A model generated the notes under the pieces. That model did no database searches. It had not been told where the DNA came from and saw only the letters and a list, made by a program, of their open reading frames with translations. A stretch of 64,000 nucleotides of DNA from positions 1 to 64,000 of the forward strand of contig JAETQY010000005.1 of NCBI GenBank assembly GCA_021770445.1, given 5' to 3'. A program made the position numbers and the translations under genes. This document shows, one piece after another, positions 25,486 through 34,143 of this stretch. This DNA comes from Bacillota bacterium. Lineage in GTDB: Bacteria; Bacillota; Clostridia; Oscillospirales; Oscillospiraceae. Each line of letters opens with the position of its first letter. Position 1 is the stretch's first letter.

Positions 25486-26706
25486 ATGCTCACCCTGGAA
25501 TCCTTCAAGTCTGCCCGGAGCGTCCTTCAGGCCGTACTGCGGCCCACACCGCTGATCCACTCCCCCTACCTGTCCAAAAACTGCGGCAACAACGTCTATC
25601 TCAAGCCGGAGAATATGCAGGCCACCGGGGCCTACAAGCTCCGGGGGGCCTATTATAAGATCAGCACTCTGAGCCAGGAGGAGAAGGACCGGGGACTGGT
25701 CACCGCCTCCGCCGGCAACCACGCCCAGGGGGTGGCCTACGCCGCCCAGGCCGCCGGGGTGGCAGCTACCATCGTCATGCCCACCACCACCCCTCTGGTG
25801 AAGGTGAACAACACCAAGGACTACGGGGCCAAGGTGGTGCTCCACGGCGAGGTCTTTGACGATGCCGCCGAGCTGGCCGCCAAAATGGCCCAGGAGGAGG
25901 GGCTGACCTACGTCCACCCCTTCAACGATCTGACCCTGGCCACCGGCCAGGGCACCATTGCCTATGAAATTTTCCAGGACCTGCCCGACGTGGAGGCCAT
26001 CCTGGTGCCCATCGGGGGTGGCGGGCTGGCCGCCGGGGTGTCCACCCTGGCCAAGCTACTCAACCCCCATGTGGAGGTCATCGGCGTGGAGCCCACCGGG
26101 GCGGCCTCCATGAAGGCCAGCCTGGAGGCAGGACACGTGGTCACCCTCCCCGCCGCCACCACCATCGCCGACGGCGTGGCGGTCAAGACCCCCGGGGACA
26201 AGGTCTTCCCCTATGTACAGAAAAACGTGGACCGGGTCATCACCATCGACGACAGCGAGCTGGTGGAGGCCTTCCTGGACATCATGGAGCGACACAAGAT
26301 GGTGGTGGAGAACGCCGGTCTGCTGCCGGTGGCCGCCCTGCGCCATCTGGGGTACGAGGGCAAGAATGTGGTCTGTGTCCTCTCCGGGGGCAACATGGAC
26401 GTGATCACCATGTCCTCCCTGGTCCAGCACGGACTGATCCAGCGGGGGCGCATTTTCACCTTCGCTGTCCAGCTCCCCGACCGCCCCGGCTCCCTGCTGG
26501 CCGTGGCCAAGATCCTGGCCGACAACAACGGCAACGTCATCAAGCTGGAGCACAATCAGTTCGTCAACATCAACCGCCAGTCCGGGGTGGAGCTGCGGGT
26601 CACTCTGGAGGCCTTCGGCCACGAGCACAAGGAGCAGATCCTGTCCGCCCTCCGGGCCCAGGGCTTCCAGGCCGAGGTGGCCGACACCGGGGATTTTTAT
26701 AACTGA
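25486..26706 (+). CDS. ilvA: Threonine ammonia-lyase
   Basis: A 406-residue PLP enzyme that converts threonine to 2-oxobutyrate and ammonia. The PLP lysine lies in GAYKLRGAYYKI (near residue 55), and the phosphate-binding loop is VPIGGGGLAAG. A single ACT-like domain occupies the last ~75 residues (VQLPDRPGSLLAVAKILADN). The length and single regulatory domain fit the short catabolic/TdcB-like class more than the long biosynthetic E. coli IlvA. No other isoleucine genes are adjacent, so energy or propionate metabolism is as likely as biosynthesis. Confidence 0.93.
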   Translation: MLTLESFKSARSVLQAVLRPTPLIHSPYLSKNCGNNVYLKPENMQATGAYKLRGAYYKISTLSQEEKDRGLVTASAGNHAQGVAYAAQAAGVAATIVMPTTTPLVKVNNTKDYGAKVVLHGEVFDDAAELAAKMAQEEGLTYVHPFNDLTLATGQGTIAYEIFQDLPDVEAILVPIGGGGLAAGVSTLAKLLNPHVEVIGVEPTGAASMKASLEAGHVVTLPAATTIADGVAVKTPGDKVFPYVQKNVDRVITIDDSELVEAFLDIMERHKMVVENAGLLPVAALRHLGYEGKNVVCVLSGGNMDVITMSSLVQHGLIQRGRIFTFAVQLPDRPGSLLAVAKILADNNGNVIKLEHNQFVNINRQSGVELRVTLEAFGHEHKEQILSALRAQGFQAEVADTGDFYN

Positions 26707-26905
26707 TCCTCTGCCGCCCGCCGGGGACGAGATGTCCCCGACGGACGGCTATCTGAAAGCGGTGGACCGGCCGGAGGTTGGAGGACGGGTTTGGGCCGTG
26801 GGTCCGGCCTGGAGCACTCTCCCCGGCCCCGGGGCCTCTCTCCGCTGAGTTATCCTATGCGCCCGGCCTGTCCCCAGCGCCTGTCCATATCAAGGAGGAG
26901 CTGTT

Positions 26906-27550
26906 ATGATTAAAATTGCACCCTCGATCCTATCCGCCGACTTCGCCAACCTGGAGCGGGACATTAAAAAGGTGTCCTCCGCCGACTACCTCCATGTGGA
27001 CGTGATGGACGGCGCCTTTGTGCCCAACATCACCATCGGCGTTCCTGTGGTGAAATCCATCCGAAAATGCACCGATATGTTCCTGGACGTCCACCTCATG
27101 GTGGAAAAGCCGGTGCGGTACATCGAGGCCTTCGCCAGGGCGGGGGCCGACCTGCTGTCCGTCCACCTGGAGGCCGACCACCCCACCCGCATCGCCGAGG
27201 CCCTCAAAATCATGGGGGAGTGCGGCGTGAAGAAGGCCGTGGCCCTGCGGCCCATCACCAAGGCGGAGGCCGTCCTGCCCTATATCGAGGAGCTGGACAT
27301 GGTGCTGGTGATGACGGTGGAGCCCGGCTTCGGCGGCCAGGCCTTCATGGAGGACCAGCTGGACACCATCCGCAAGGTCCGGGCCATTATCGAGAAATAC
27401 AACCCCGCCTGCGAGCTGGAGGTGGACGGAGGCATTGCCCCCAAAACCGCCCCCCTGGTGACTGAGGCCGGGGCCAACGTGCTGGTGGCCGGCTCCGCCG
27501 TCTACGGCGCGGCCGATATTCCCGCCGCCATCGCGGCACTGAGAGGGTAA
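26906..27550 (+). CDS. rpe: Ribulose-phosphate 3-epimerase
   Basis: A 214-residue TIM-barrel epimerase interconverting ribulose 5-phosphate and xylulose 5-phosphate in the pentose phosphate pathway. Signatures: IKIAPSILSADFANLE, LHVDVMDGAFVPNITIG, LDVHLMVEKP (metal-binding His/Asp) and VMTVEPGFGGQAFM, plus the second catalytic Asp in LEVDGGI. AAGGAGGAG precedes the ATG. recR follows after 5 bases, so the two share a transcript. The 199-base gap upstream holds one small hairpin (GGGGAC/GTCCCC near 26723) and nothing else recognisable. Confidence 0.97.
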   Translation: MIKIAPSILSADFANLERDIKKVSSADYLHVDVMDGAFVPNITIGVPVVKSIRKCTDMFLDVHLMVEKPVRYIEAFARAGADLLSVHLEADHPTRIAEALKIMGECGVKKAVALRPITKAEAVLPYIEELDMVLVMTVEPGFGGQAFMEDQLDTIRKVRAIIEKYNPACELEVDGGIAPKTAPLVTEAGANVLVAGSAVYGAADIPAAIAALRG

Positions 27551-27555
27551 CGACT

Positions 27556-28158
27556 ATGCAGTATTTTCCCCCCGCACTGGAAAATTTAGTGGAGCACTTC
27601 GCCAAGCTGCCCGGGGTGGGCGTCAAGTCCGCCCAGCGGCTGGCCTTCCACGTACTGTCCCTGCCCGAGGAGGAGGCCGCCGCCTTCGCCAAGGCCATCA
27701 CCGACGCCAAAGCCCACATCCACACCTGCCCCGTCTGTCAGAACCTCACCGAGGGGGAGGGCCCCTGTCCCATCTGCGCCAGCGCCAAGCGGGACGCCTC
27801 CACTGTCTGCGTGGTGGCCGACCCCAAGGACGTGGTGGCCATGGAGCGCAGCCGGGAGTACAACGGGACCTACCACGTCCTCCACGGGGTGCTCTCCCCC
27901 ATGAACCGGGTGGGGCCCGACGACCTGTATATCAAGTCTCTGGTGGAACGGGTATCCGCCGGCGGGATCGAGGAAGTGATTATGGCCACCAACCCAGACA
28001 CCGAGGGGGAAGCCACCGCCATGTACCTGTCCCGACTGCTCAAGCCCTTCCAGGTGAAGGTCACCCGGCTGGCCTACGGCATCCCGGTGGGAAGCCACCT
28101 GGAGTACGCCGACGACGCCACCCTGGTCCGGGCCCTGGAGGGCCGCAGAGAGATATGA
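27556..28158 (+). CDS. recR: Recombination mediator protein RecR
   Basis: A 200-residue RecR, which loads RecA with RecO/RecF during gap repair. It shows a helix-hairpin-helix (HFAKLPGVGVKSAQRLAFHV), a C4 zinc finger (CPVCQNLTEGEGPCPIC), a Toprim domain (VCVVADPKDVVAMERSREYN) and a Walker-B-like end. It is the second gene after rpe; the more usual partners dnaX and ybaB are absent here, so the pairing with rpe is a local arrangement. Confidence 0.97.
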   Translation: MQYFPPALENLVEHFAKLPGVGVKSAQRLAFHVLSLPEEEAAAFAKAITDAKAHIHTCPVCQNLTEGEGPCPICASAKRDASTVCVVADPKDVVAMERSREYNGTYHVLHGVLSPMNRVGPDDLYIKSLVERVSAGGIEEVIMATNPDTEGEATAMYLSRLLKPFQVKVTRLAYGIPVGSHLEYADDATLVRALEGRREI

Positions 28159-28187
28159 AAACCGCCCGGCCAATGGCCGGGCGGTTT
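28158..28187. terminator. Terminator after recR
   Basis: AAACCGCCCGGCC pairs with its complement around AAT, between recR and the convergent small gene. Confidence 0.75.
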
Positions 28188-28190
28188 GTC

Positions 28191-28520
28191 TTACTCTTCG
28201 TCGTCGGAGCTGTCCTCCAGCTCGTCCACCATTTTTAAGGCCGCGATGTCCTGACACATCTGCTTCAGCTTCAGCTCCTGGGACATGGCCGCCAGCTCCT
28301 CCTCGTCCAGCGGCTGGGACTCATCCGGAGCGGCGTCCCCCTGCATCCACTGCCGGGCCGCTTTTTCATACAGATCGGCCGCCGCCTCTACCTGCGCCTC
28401 CTCCGACCGCTCTAAAAACTGCTGTTTCATCTCGAACCGGTCGATGGGCGCTCTCCCCGGGGCGGCGATCCCGCCGGAAGGGGCCTGCTCCCCGGAGGGA
28501 ACAAAGGTGTCCTGGCTCAT
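28191..28520 (-). CDS. Small acidic protein of unknown function
   Basis: A 109-residue, strongly acidic, probably soluble protein. It has a Gly/Pro-rich N-terminus, a helical centre (FEMKQQFLERSEEAQVEAAA) and a Glu/Asp-rich C-terminus (DELEDSSDDEE). No domain or signal peptide is recognised. It is likely cotranscribed with sfsA (77 bases upstream on the same strand) or separately expressed. It is kept because the frame fills the space between a terminator and sfsA and has a plausible upstream ribosome site (GGAGGCTGTTGCAGGG). Confidence 0.6.
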   Translation of the reverse strand: MSQDTFVPSGEQAPSGGIAAPGRAPIDRFEMKQQFLERSEEAQVEAAADLYEKAARQWMQGDAAPDESQPLDEEELAAMSQELKLKQMCQDIAALKMVDELEDSSDDEE

Positions 28521-28597
28521 CCCTGCAACAGCCTCCTTTTCAGATTCTTATATACTTATATTATGATATCGGCAGACAGGTCCGAAAACTTTAGCCC

Positions 28598-29302
28598 TCA
28601 CAGCCTCACCGGAAGTTTCCCGCTGACCTCCAGCCGCCCCGGCTCCACCCGGCACTCCAGGGCCAGCACCTCCACCCCAGCCCGGGCCGCCCGGCGGAGG
28701 GCCTCGCCGAACTCCGGGTGGGTGGCGTCGTTGGGCTCCACATGCTCCATCCCCGCCATCTGGACGATAAAGCACACCCCTGCCTCATAGCCCGCCTGAT
28801 GGGCAAGGATCAGCTCCTCCAGGTGCTTCACCCCTCGGAGGGTGGGGGCGTCCGGGAAGCGGGCCGTACCGTTCTCCTCCAGGGTGACCCCCTTCACCTC
28901 CCAGAAGCCCCGGCGCAGGCCGCCCTCTTGTGAAAACTCCCAGTAATAATCAAATCTGGAATTGCCATATGTCATCTCCGGCCGCAGGAGGGCGGGGGTA
29001 AACCCCAGCCCGCCGGCGGCCGCCCACTCCCCAAAGACCTTGTTGGGGGCCTGGGAGTCCATGTTGATGAGCAGAGGGCCAGCCTCCCGCTCCTTCTCCA
29101 CGGCGATCAGGTCGTACTTCGTCTTTCGGGCGGGGTTAGCGCTCTCCTCCAGCCAGACCTTCACCCCAGGAAGGAGCAGCTCCCGGCACCGGCCGGTGTT
29201 CTTCACGTGGCAGACCTCCACCTGCCCACTGATCTCCACATGGGCAATAAAGCGGTTGGGCCGGGTCAGAAAGACCCCCGGCAAAATTTTTCCGTAGACC
29301 AT
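28598..29302 (-). CDS. sfsA: DNA/RNA nuclease SfsA
   Basis: A 234-residue SfsA (sugar fermentation stimulation protein) with an N-terminal OB fold (FIAHVEISGQVEVCHVKNTG) and a PD-(D/E)XK-like C-terminal nuclease part (SRFDYYWEF, WEVKGVTLEENGTARFPDAP). The family is described as nucleic-acid binding with nuclease activity; its historical name reflects a maltose phenotype in E. coli. Length and motifs are typical. The start is at 29302 behind GGGAGAAAAG. Confidence 0.93.
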   Translation of the reverse strand: MVYGKILPGVFLTRPNRFIAHVEISGQVEVCHVKNTGRCRELLLPGVKVWLEESANPARKTKYDLIAVEKEREAGPLLINMDSQAPNKVFGEWAAAGGLGFTPALLRPEMTYGNSRFDYYWEFSQEGGLRRGFWEVKGVTLEENGTARFPDAPTLRGVKHLEELILAHQAGYEAGVCFIVQMAGMEHVEPNDATHPEFGEALRRAARAGVEVLALECRVEPGRLEVSGKLPVRL

Positions 29303-29389
29303 CTTGTCTTTTCTCCCGTTTCTCTGTATGATGTAGGGGCGGCCAAAAGCCTCCCCCTATCATACCCCATTCCGAAAAGAGAGACAAGC

Positions 29390-30256
29390 ATGAAAAAAGC
29401 CTATCTACAAATCATTGCGGCCGCCGCCCTGTGGGGGTGCATCGGCCTGTTTTTAAAGCTGCTCACTGCCGCTGGCCTCACCTCTATGCAGGGGGTGGCC
29501 CTGCGCAGCGTGGTGGGCGTCATCTTCTACGGGCTGTTCCTTTTCTTCACCGACCGAAAAGCCCTGTTTATCGTACCCAAGGACTGGTACTATTTCTTTG
29601 GCACCGGGGTATGCTCCCTGCTGTTCTTCAACTGGTGCTACTTCAACGCCATCACCCGCAGCTCCATGTCGGTGGCGGCGGTGCTGCTGTACACCTCCCC
29701 CGTCTTCGTCACCCTCATGTCGGCCCTCTTCTTCCGGGAGAAGATCACCCCCGTCAAGCTCGCCGCTCTGGCAATGACCTTCGCCGGCTGCGTGCTGGTG
29801 ACAGGGCTGTTCCCCCTGGGCCAAGAGACCGTCTCCCTGCCGGTGATCCTCTTCGGGCTGGGCTCCGGCTTCGGGTACGCCCTGTACTCCATTTTCGGCA
29901 AATTCGTGCTGAAAAAATACTCCCCCGCCACCGTCACCTTCTACACCATCCTGTTCTGCGCCCTCTTCTCCCTGCCCATCTCGGGGCTGCACGCCAATTT
30001 GACCTCCCTGGGAGACTGGCGGGCCTGGGTGGGGGCGCTGGGGGTGGGAGTGCTGTGCTGCGCCCTGCCCTACCACCTGTACACCACCGGCCTGAAGGAG
30101 GCCGAGCCGGGCCGGGCGGCCATCCTGGCCACCGTTGAGCCCTTCGTGGCCGCCGGGCTGGGCATCCTGCTCTTCCAGGAGGCAATTACCCCCTGGAAGC
30201 TGCTGGGTATGGCCGCCATTTTGGGGGCGGTGGCTCTGCTGAACACAAAAAACTGA
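29390..30256 (+). CDS. EamA/DMT-family transporter
   Basis: A 288-residue drug/metabolite transporter with ten predicted helices in two EamA repeats (AAALWGCIGLFLKLL in repeat 1, FGLGSGFGYALYSIFGKFVL in repeat 2). The start is the ATG at 29390, preceded by AAAGAGAGACA; longer in-frame extensions overlap sfsA antisense and are not credible. An HD-domain gene follows after 19 bases, likely in the same operon. Substrate unknown. Confidence 0.9.
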   Translation: MKKAYLQIIAAAALWGCIGLFLKLLTAAGLTSMQGVALRSVVGVIFYGLFLFFTDRKALFIVPKDWYYFFGTGVCSLLFFNWCYFNAITRSSMSVAAVLLYTSPVFVTLMSALFFREKITPVKLAALAMTFAGCVLVTGLFPLGQETVSLPVILFGLGSGFGYALYSIFGKFVLKKYSPATVTFYTILFCALFSLPISGLHANLTSLGDWRAWVGALGVGVLCCALPYHLYTTGLKEAEPGRAAILATVEPFVAAGLGILLFQEAITPWKLLGMAAILGAVALLNTKN

Positions 30257-30275
30257 TCTGGGAAGGAGAACAACC

Positions 30276-30860
30276 ATGTCCTGTAAAGAAGAATTCATCG
30301 AGATTTTTAAGGCCAACATCACCCGGGAGGGGGCCGACAAGCTGCTGGACTACCTGGAGCACAAGAGCGATTTCTTCACCGCCCCCGCCTCCGCCCGCTA
30401 CCACGGGGCCTACGAGGGCGGGCTGTGCGAGCACAGCTTGAACGTGTACCACTGCCTGGTGGACTACCTCCAGCGGGAGCGGGTGCAGGAGCTCTACGGC
30501 CTGGACTACAGCGCCGAGTCCATCGCCATTGTGGCCCTGTGCCATGATCTATGCAAGATCGGCTGCTACAAAAAGACCTTCCGCAACGTGAAGGACGACG
30601 CCACCGGCCAGTGGAGCAAGGTGCCCTCCTACACCTTCGACGACCCCCTGCCTTACGGCCACGGGGAGAAGAGCGTGTACATCACCAACGGCTTTATCCG
30701 CCTCAGCCGGGAGGAAGCCATGGCTATCCGCTGGCACATGGGCTTCTCCGGCCCGGAGGACAACCGCATGGTGGGCCAGGCGCTGCGGATGTACCCTCTG
30801 GCCTTCGCCCTGGCCACGGCGGACATGGAGGCGTCCTACTTCCTGGAGAACGAGGAGTGA
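30276..30860 (+). CDS. HD-domain phosphohydrolase
   Basis: A 194-residue HD-superfamily protein. Metal ligands are visible as H in GGLCEHSLNVYH, HD in VALCHDLCKIG, and a later His in AIRWHMGFSG. This matches the small bacterial HD hydrolases acting on nucleotides or related phosphoesters. It is probably cotranscribed with the upstream EamA transporter. The substrate is unknown. Confidence 0.85.
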   Translation: MSCKEEFIEIFKANITREGADKLLDYLEHKSDFFTAPASARYHGAYEGGLCEHSLNVYHCLVDYLQRERVQELYGLDYSAESIAIVALCHDLCKIGCYKKTFRNVKDDATGQWSKVPSYTFDDPLPYGHGEKSVYITNGFIRLSREEAMAIRWHMGFSGPEDNRMVGQALRMYPLAFALATADMEASYFLENEE

Positions 30861-30861
30861 T

Positions 30862-30887
30862 GTTCCTTTTCTTGAAAGAAAAGGAAC
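30862..30887. repeat. Near-perfect palindrome downstream of the HD gene
   Basis: GTTCCTTTTCTT and its exact complement separated by two bases. It is followed by a separate terminator, so it is not needed for termination. A similar AG-rich palindrome recurs between genes of related genomes as far as I recall. Confidence 0.45.
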
Positions 30888-30905
30888 CGAAAAGAACTTT
30901 AATGC

Positions 30906-30931
30906 AAAACCGCCCCGGTCGGGGCGGTTTT
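30906..30931. terminator. Bidirectional terminator
   Basis: AAAACCGCCCCG pairs with CGGGGCGGTTTT, between the HD gene and the convergent QueT gene. Confidence 0.8.
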
Positions 30932-30936
30932 GTTCG

Positions 30937-31452
30937 TTACAGATGGGCCAGACGCCTCTCCGGGATGAAGGGCCGCAGGACGGGCACCTTGGGCAGAGCG
31001 GTGAGCAGCAGCTCGCCCAGGATGACGCAGGCAATCAACTCCCCCACGCCCACGGTAAAGGCGTTGTAGGCGTAAGCGGCCCAAAAACCGGGACCGAAGC
31101 CTGTCAAATACCAGGCGATCTCCGCCCCCACAATCACGGCGTTGCACAGCACCGGAGGCAGAGGGGCCAGCCAGCGATTTCCCACACGCCGGGTCATCAG
31201 GCAGGCCAGCAGGGTTGCCAGGGTGCCGAACACAAGGTCCAGGGGGTAGGGGGAGAACAGATTGACGATAAAACACCCCACCACCAGTCCCGGCGTGGCG
31301 GCGGGGAACAGGAAGGGCAGTACCGTCATAGCCTCGGCCACCCGAAGCTGAATGCCGGCGTAGGGCGGCAGGGGCAGCCCCATAGTGAGGACGGCGTATA
31401 CCGCCGCGATGAGGGCGGCCAGGGTCAGGTCCCGGACAGTAAATTTGCGCAT
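30937..31452 (-). CDS. queT: QueT-family queuosine precursor ECF transporter S component
   Basis: A 171-residue membrane protein of the QueT family (DUF988) with ~5-6 helices. N-terminal signature: RDLTLAALIAAVYAVLTMGL followed by GIQLRVAEAM, where the IQ/R residues are typical of the family. It is thought to bind preQ1/preQ0 and work with the shared ECF energising module, which is not encoded here. GGAGG lies seven bases before the ATG. The 5' leader is long and structured; in Ruminococcaceae such leaders can be preQ1 riboswitches. Confidence 0.88.
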   Translation of the reverse strand: MRKFTVRDLTLAALIAAVYAVLTMGLPLPPYAGIQLRVAEAMTVLPFLFPAATPGLVVGCFIVNLFSPYPLDLVFGTLATLLACLMTRRVGNRWLAPLPPVLCNAVIVGAEIAWYLTGFGPGFWAAYAYNAFTVGVGELIACVILGELLLTALPKVPVLRPFIPERRLAHL

Positions 31453-31610
31453 AAAAAAACCTCCATTTTTTGTTTAGAGAACGGCGGACGCAGATCGTCC
31501 CCGAACGAACACCGGTGTCACGCCCCGCCTGTTCACGACGGCTCGGACGCTTCGGCGCTTGGACGAGATGGTATTAAACTCGTCAGCAGGCATTTTACCA
31601 CAGCCGGGGC
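31453..31610 (-). promoter_or_regulatory. Structured leader of queT, candidate preQ1 riboswitch
   Basis: The ~150-base leader read towards queT contains a GACGAG/CTCGTC stem (31562-31586), a GGACG/CGTCC stem (31486-31500), an enclosing GGCGG/CCGCC pairing and a CACCGGTG palindrome, then an A-rich stretch before GGAGG. I do not recognise the preQ1-I or preQ1-II consensus. Class III is known upstream of queT in Ruminococcaceae, making it the best hypothesis. Assignment rests on context and pairing potential only. Confidence 0.4.
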
Positions 31611-31621
31611 GGTTTGTCCAG

Positions 31622-31656
31622 AAAAAAGTGCCTTCCCCGGAAGGGAAGGCACTCTT
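31622..31656 (-). terminator. Terminator of the DUF2461 gene
   Basis: On the minus strand, AGTGCCTTCCC, a short loop, its complement and T6. It lies directly after the stop codon at 31656. Confidence 0.85.
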
Positions 31657-32333
31657 TACATATTCTCGGGCTCCGGGTCGCCGGGGAGGGAGCACAGAAA
31701 CTGGTACTGGGGTACCAGGGACTTCCAGCCCTCCAGCACCTGTCCGGCCAGCTCGGAGGTGAAGAACACGCCCTCGCAGTTGCAGTCCCGGGCAAAGCTG
31801 ATCTGCCTGCTGTTATACCAGGGCCAGAGCAGAGGTCCCGGGTCCCCTTTGGGGCGCTTGTAGACGTGCCCGTCCATATGGAACTCCCCCCGCTTCTCCA
31901 CCGCCCGAGCCAGCTTCTCCACGGGCTTGGGGTCCCGGTCGATGCGGGCGCGGAGCTTGGCCATGACCACAGGAGGCATCTCCCAGCAGCCCATGCCGTA
32001 GCCGTAGTGGTCGGGGGCGATCTCAAACCAGAAGCAGGGGATCTGCCCGTCGTGCTCCCCCGGCTTACGCAGGGAGAACCACAGGTGGTCCTTGTAGGGC
32101 CCCCGGCCGAAGAGCCGCCGGGCGTCCCGGTAGATACGGCTCACCTTCAGCTCCAGCCCCAGCTTGGGGTAGAGCTCGGTCATCTCGTCCCGGAGCTGCT
32201 CAGCCAGCTCCCGGGTAGGCCGATCCACCAGAGTGATGAATTCTTCCTTGTGCTCCTGGAACCAGGCGCGCTCGTTGTTCAGGGCTAACCCCCACAAAAA
32301 GTCGATGGCGCCCTGGGTGTAGCCCTGAAACAT
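31656..32333 (-). CDS. DUF2461 family protein
   Basis: A 225-residue DUF2461/TIGR02453 protein. Characteristic segments are present: FLWGLALNNERAWFQEHKEE (the helical N-terminus), RIYRDARRLFGRGPYKDHLW and FWFEIAPDHYGYGMGCWEMP. The molecular function is uncharacterised. It starts 22 bases after the VanW-family gene with an AGAGGTAAC site, so the two are likely one operon, and is followed by a strong terminator. Confidence 0.88.
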   Translation of the reverse strand: MFQGYTQGAIDFLWGLALNNERAWFQEHKEEFITLVDRPTRELAEQLRDEMTELYPKLGLELKVSRIYRDARRLFGRGPYKDHLWFSLRKPGEHDGQIPCFWFEIAPDHYGYGMGCWEMPPVVMAKLRARIDRDPKPVEKLARAVEKRGEFHMDGHVYKRPKGDPGPLLWPWYNSRQISFARDCNCEGVFFTSELAGQVLEGWKSLVPQYQFLCSLPGDPEPENM

Positions 32334-32355
32334 AATGTTACCTCTCTATCTGTGC

Positions 32356-34143
32356 TCACATCGCCGCCCCGTTTGGGTCGATGGGGCTGATTCCCGAGTC
32401 GGAGGGGGGCGGGGTGACGGGATCGGTAGGCGTTTCGGTCCCCGGGTCCGCCGTGCCGGGGTCGGTGGCCGTGCCCGGATCGGTGGAGGGCGGGGCGGGG
32501 GGCTTGCCGTCCACCCAGGTGGAGGGGTCGCCGTCGGCCGGGTTGTAGAAGTAGGTGTTGGGCCGCATCTTGTAGGTGCTCACGCCCAGGTCCTGCTTCT
32601 CCACCACCGTGCCATCCGCCTCATAGATGGTGCGGTAGGCGCGGGCCTTCATGCCGGTGTAGGCGTACTGCTCCCGGTCCAGCACCAGGGTGCCTCGGGC
32701 CACATTGGGGTCGGGCTTATAGGCGGTGCTGGGGGCCACCTTGTCAAAGACGGCGTGGGACGGCTTGGCGTAGCGGCCGTCCTCGTTGGTGCCGTACAGC
32801 TGGACCTCCAGATAGCGGACGCCCTTGCTGTTGTCATAGCTCCGGGTGACTACCTTCACCGGGTAATTGGTGTTGTTCTTAAAGCGGAAATCCAGGCTGC
32901 CGTAGTACACCGTGGCGTCCATCCCCGGGTCCAGGTAGCTGACGGCAAACTGGTGGTCGTGGCGCTCCACGATCTCCAGGGTGGTGTGGAGCACGGCGTA
33001 GTAGATGGTGGAGGACACCTGGCAGATACCTCCACCCACGCCGTCCTCGGAGCGGCCCCCCGCGTAGATGGGGGCGGGGAGGTAGCCCTTGTCGGGGGAG
33101 CGGCTGCCGGTGGTGTTGTTGTAGGAGAACTCCTCTCCGGGCAGGAGAATCTTCTCATTGCAGGCCGCGGCGGCCAGCTTCACGTTGGTCTTTCGGGCAG
33201 AGCTTCCGCCCACCCGTGTGGTGGCCTCCCCCAGCAGGTCCCGGAACAGCCGCCCCTCCAGGTCGTCCTTGGTCACGTTGGGCCGGGTGACGGTCAGGGG
33301 GATAATGACGGTCTCGCCGCTTTTGGCGTTTTGATAGGCGGTTTTCAGCTGCTGAACGTCGAAGTCGATGCCCACGGCGTGGTCGCTGACCTCCATAGTG
33401 TTCACGTCCAGGGCGGCGTCCCTGGGCTCGGCGTACACCTCTCTGTGAATGGCCTCAAAGTCGGGCTCCTCGGTCTCGCTCTGTTCGGCCTGGAAGGTCA
33501 CCCGGTACTCATCACCGTCTCCCGCCAGCGCCTGAAAGGCCTGCGGGAGGCTATAGTCGAAGAGGTCGGACTTCTGAGTTTCCCAGTCTATTGTGATGAC
33601 GGGTGCACCCTTGGTCATTACCAGCTCCGTCTGGGTGACCTCATAGCCGTGATTCTGGGTGGCGGCGCTGATCCGCTCCTTCATCCGGTCGATCAGGCCC
33701 GTCACGGCTGGGTCGTCCTCGGGCAGGACTACGGGCACCTCGCTAGACATCCCCAGCATATGGCCCACCAGCTGCGGGCCGCCGGTGAAAAAGTTCCCAT
33801 GGCCGATGTCCCAGGCATTTTGAGCGCTTTGGCCGGCGTCCACCGCCAACTGGTCCAGGGTCAGGCGCTCCTCAATGTCCTCATAGGCCATGATAATGGG
33901 GAAATCCCCGCCCTTCTGCTCCACGGTGGAGGCCACGGCGCTTTGGGCCTGCTCCACCGTCATATTGGACACGTCGATGCCAGCCACCGACACGTTGGGC
34001 AGGATGGTCTCCCGGCCCGCCGCCCAGGCGCATGTCCCCAGATAGGCCGCGGCCAGCACTCCGACCACTCCTCCGGCTATAATCCAGGGCAGCTTGCTTC
34101 CGCCCTCGCTTTTTGCCTCACGTCGTCCCTTCATCGCTTTCAC
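32356..34143 (-). CDS. VanW family cell-wall protein
   Basis: A 595-residue membrane-anchored surface protein. One N-terminal transmembrane helix (~19-42) is followed by putative peptidoglycan-binding regions (~50-330, including VSVAGIDVSNMTVEQAQSAV). A VanW domain spans ~345-480, with the hallmark GVGGGICQVSSTIYYAVLHT and a preceding GEEFSYNNTTG. The last ~55 residues are a low-complexity Pro/Thr/Asp tail (TDPGTATDPGTADPGTETPT). VanW accompanies some vancomycin clusters, but no van resistance genes are here and a wall-maintenance role is more likely. It is expressed from an extended -10 promoter at about 34229. Confidence 0.88.
   Translation of the reverse strand: MKAMKGRREAKSEGGSKLPWIIAGGVVGVLAAAYLGTCAWAAGRETILPNVSVAGIDVSNMTVEQAQSAVASTVEQKGGDFPIIMAYEDIEERLTLDQLAVDAGQSAQNAWDIGHGNFFTGGPQLVGHMLGMSSEVPVVLPEDDPAVTGLIDRMKERISAATQNHGYEVTQTELVMTKGAPVITIDWETQKSDLFDYSLPQAFQALAGDGDEYRVTFQAEQSETEEPDFEAIHREVYAEPRDAALDVNTMEVSDHAVGIDFDVQQLKTAYQNAKSGETVIIPLTVTRPNVTKDDLEGRLFRDLLGEATTRVGGSSARKTNVKLAAAACNEKILLPGEEFSYNNTTGSRSPDKGYLPAPIYAGGRSEDGVGGGICQVSSTIYYAVLHTTLEIVERHDHQFAVSYLDPGMDATVYYGSLDFRFKNNTNYPVKVVTRSYDNSKGVRYLEVQLYGTNEDGRYAKPSHAVFDKVAPSTAYKPDPNVARGTLVLDREQYAYTGMKARAYRTIYEADGTVVEKQDLGVSTYKMRPNTYFYNPADGDPSTWVDGKPPAPPSTDPGTATDPGTADPGTETPTDPVTPPPSDSGISPIDPNGAAM

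Noticed and set aside
26707-26905. Possible regulatory RNA upstream of rpe
   Set aside because: Only one short hairpin is visible and no known motif or promoter could be identified.
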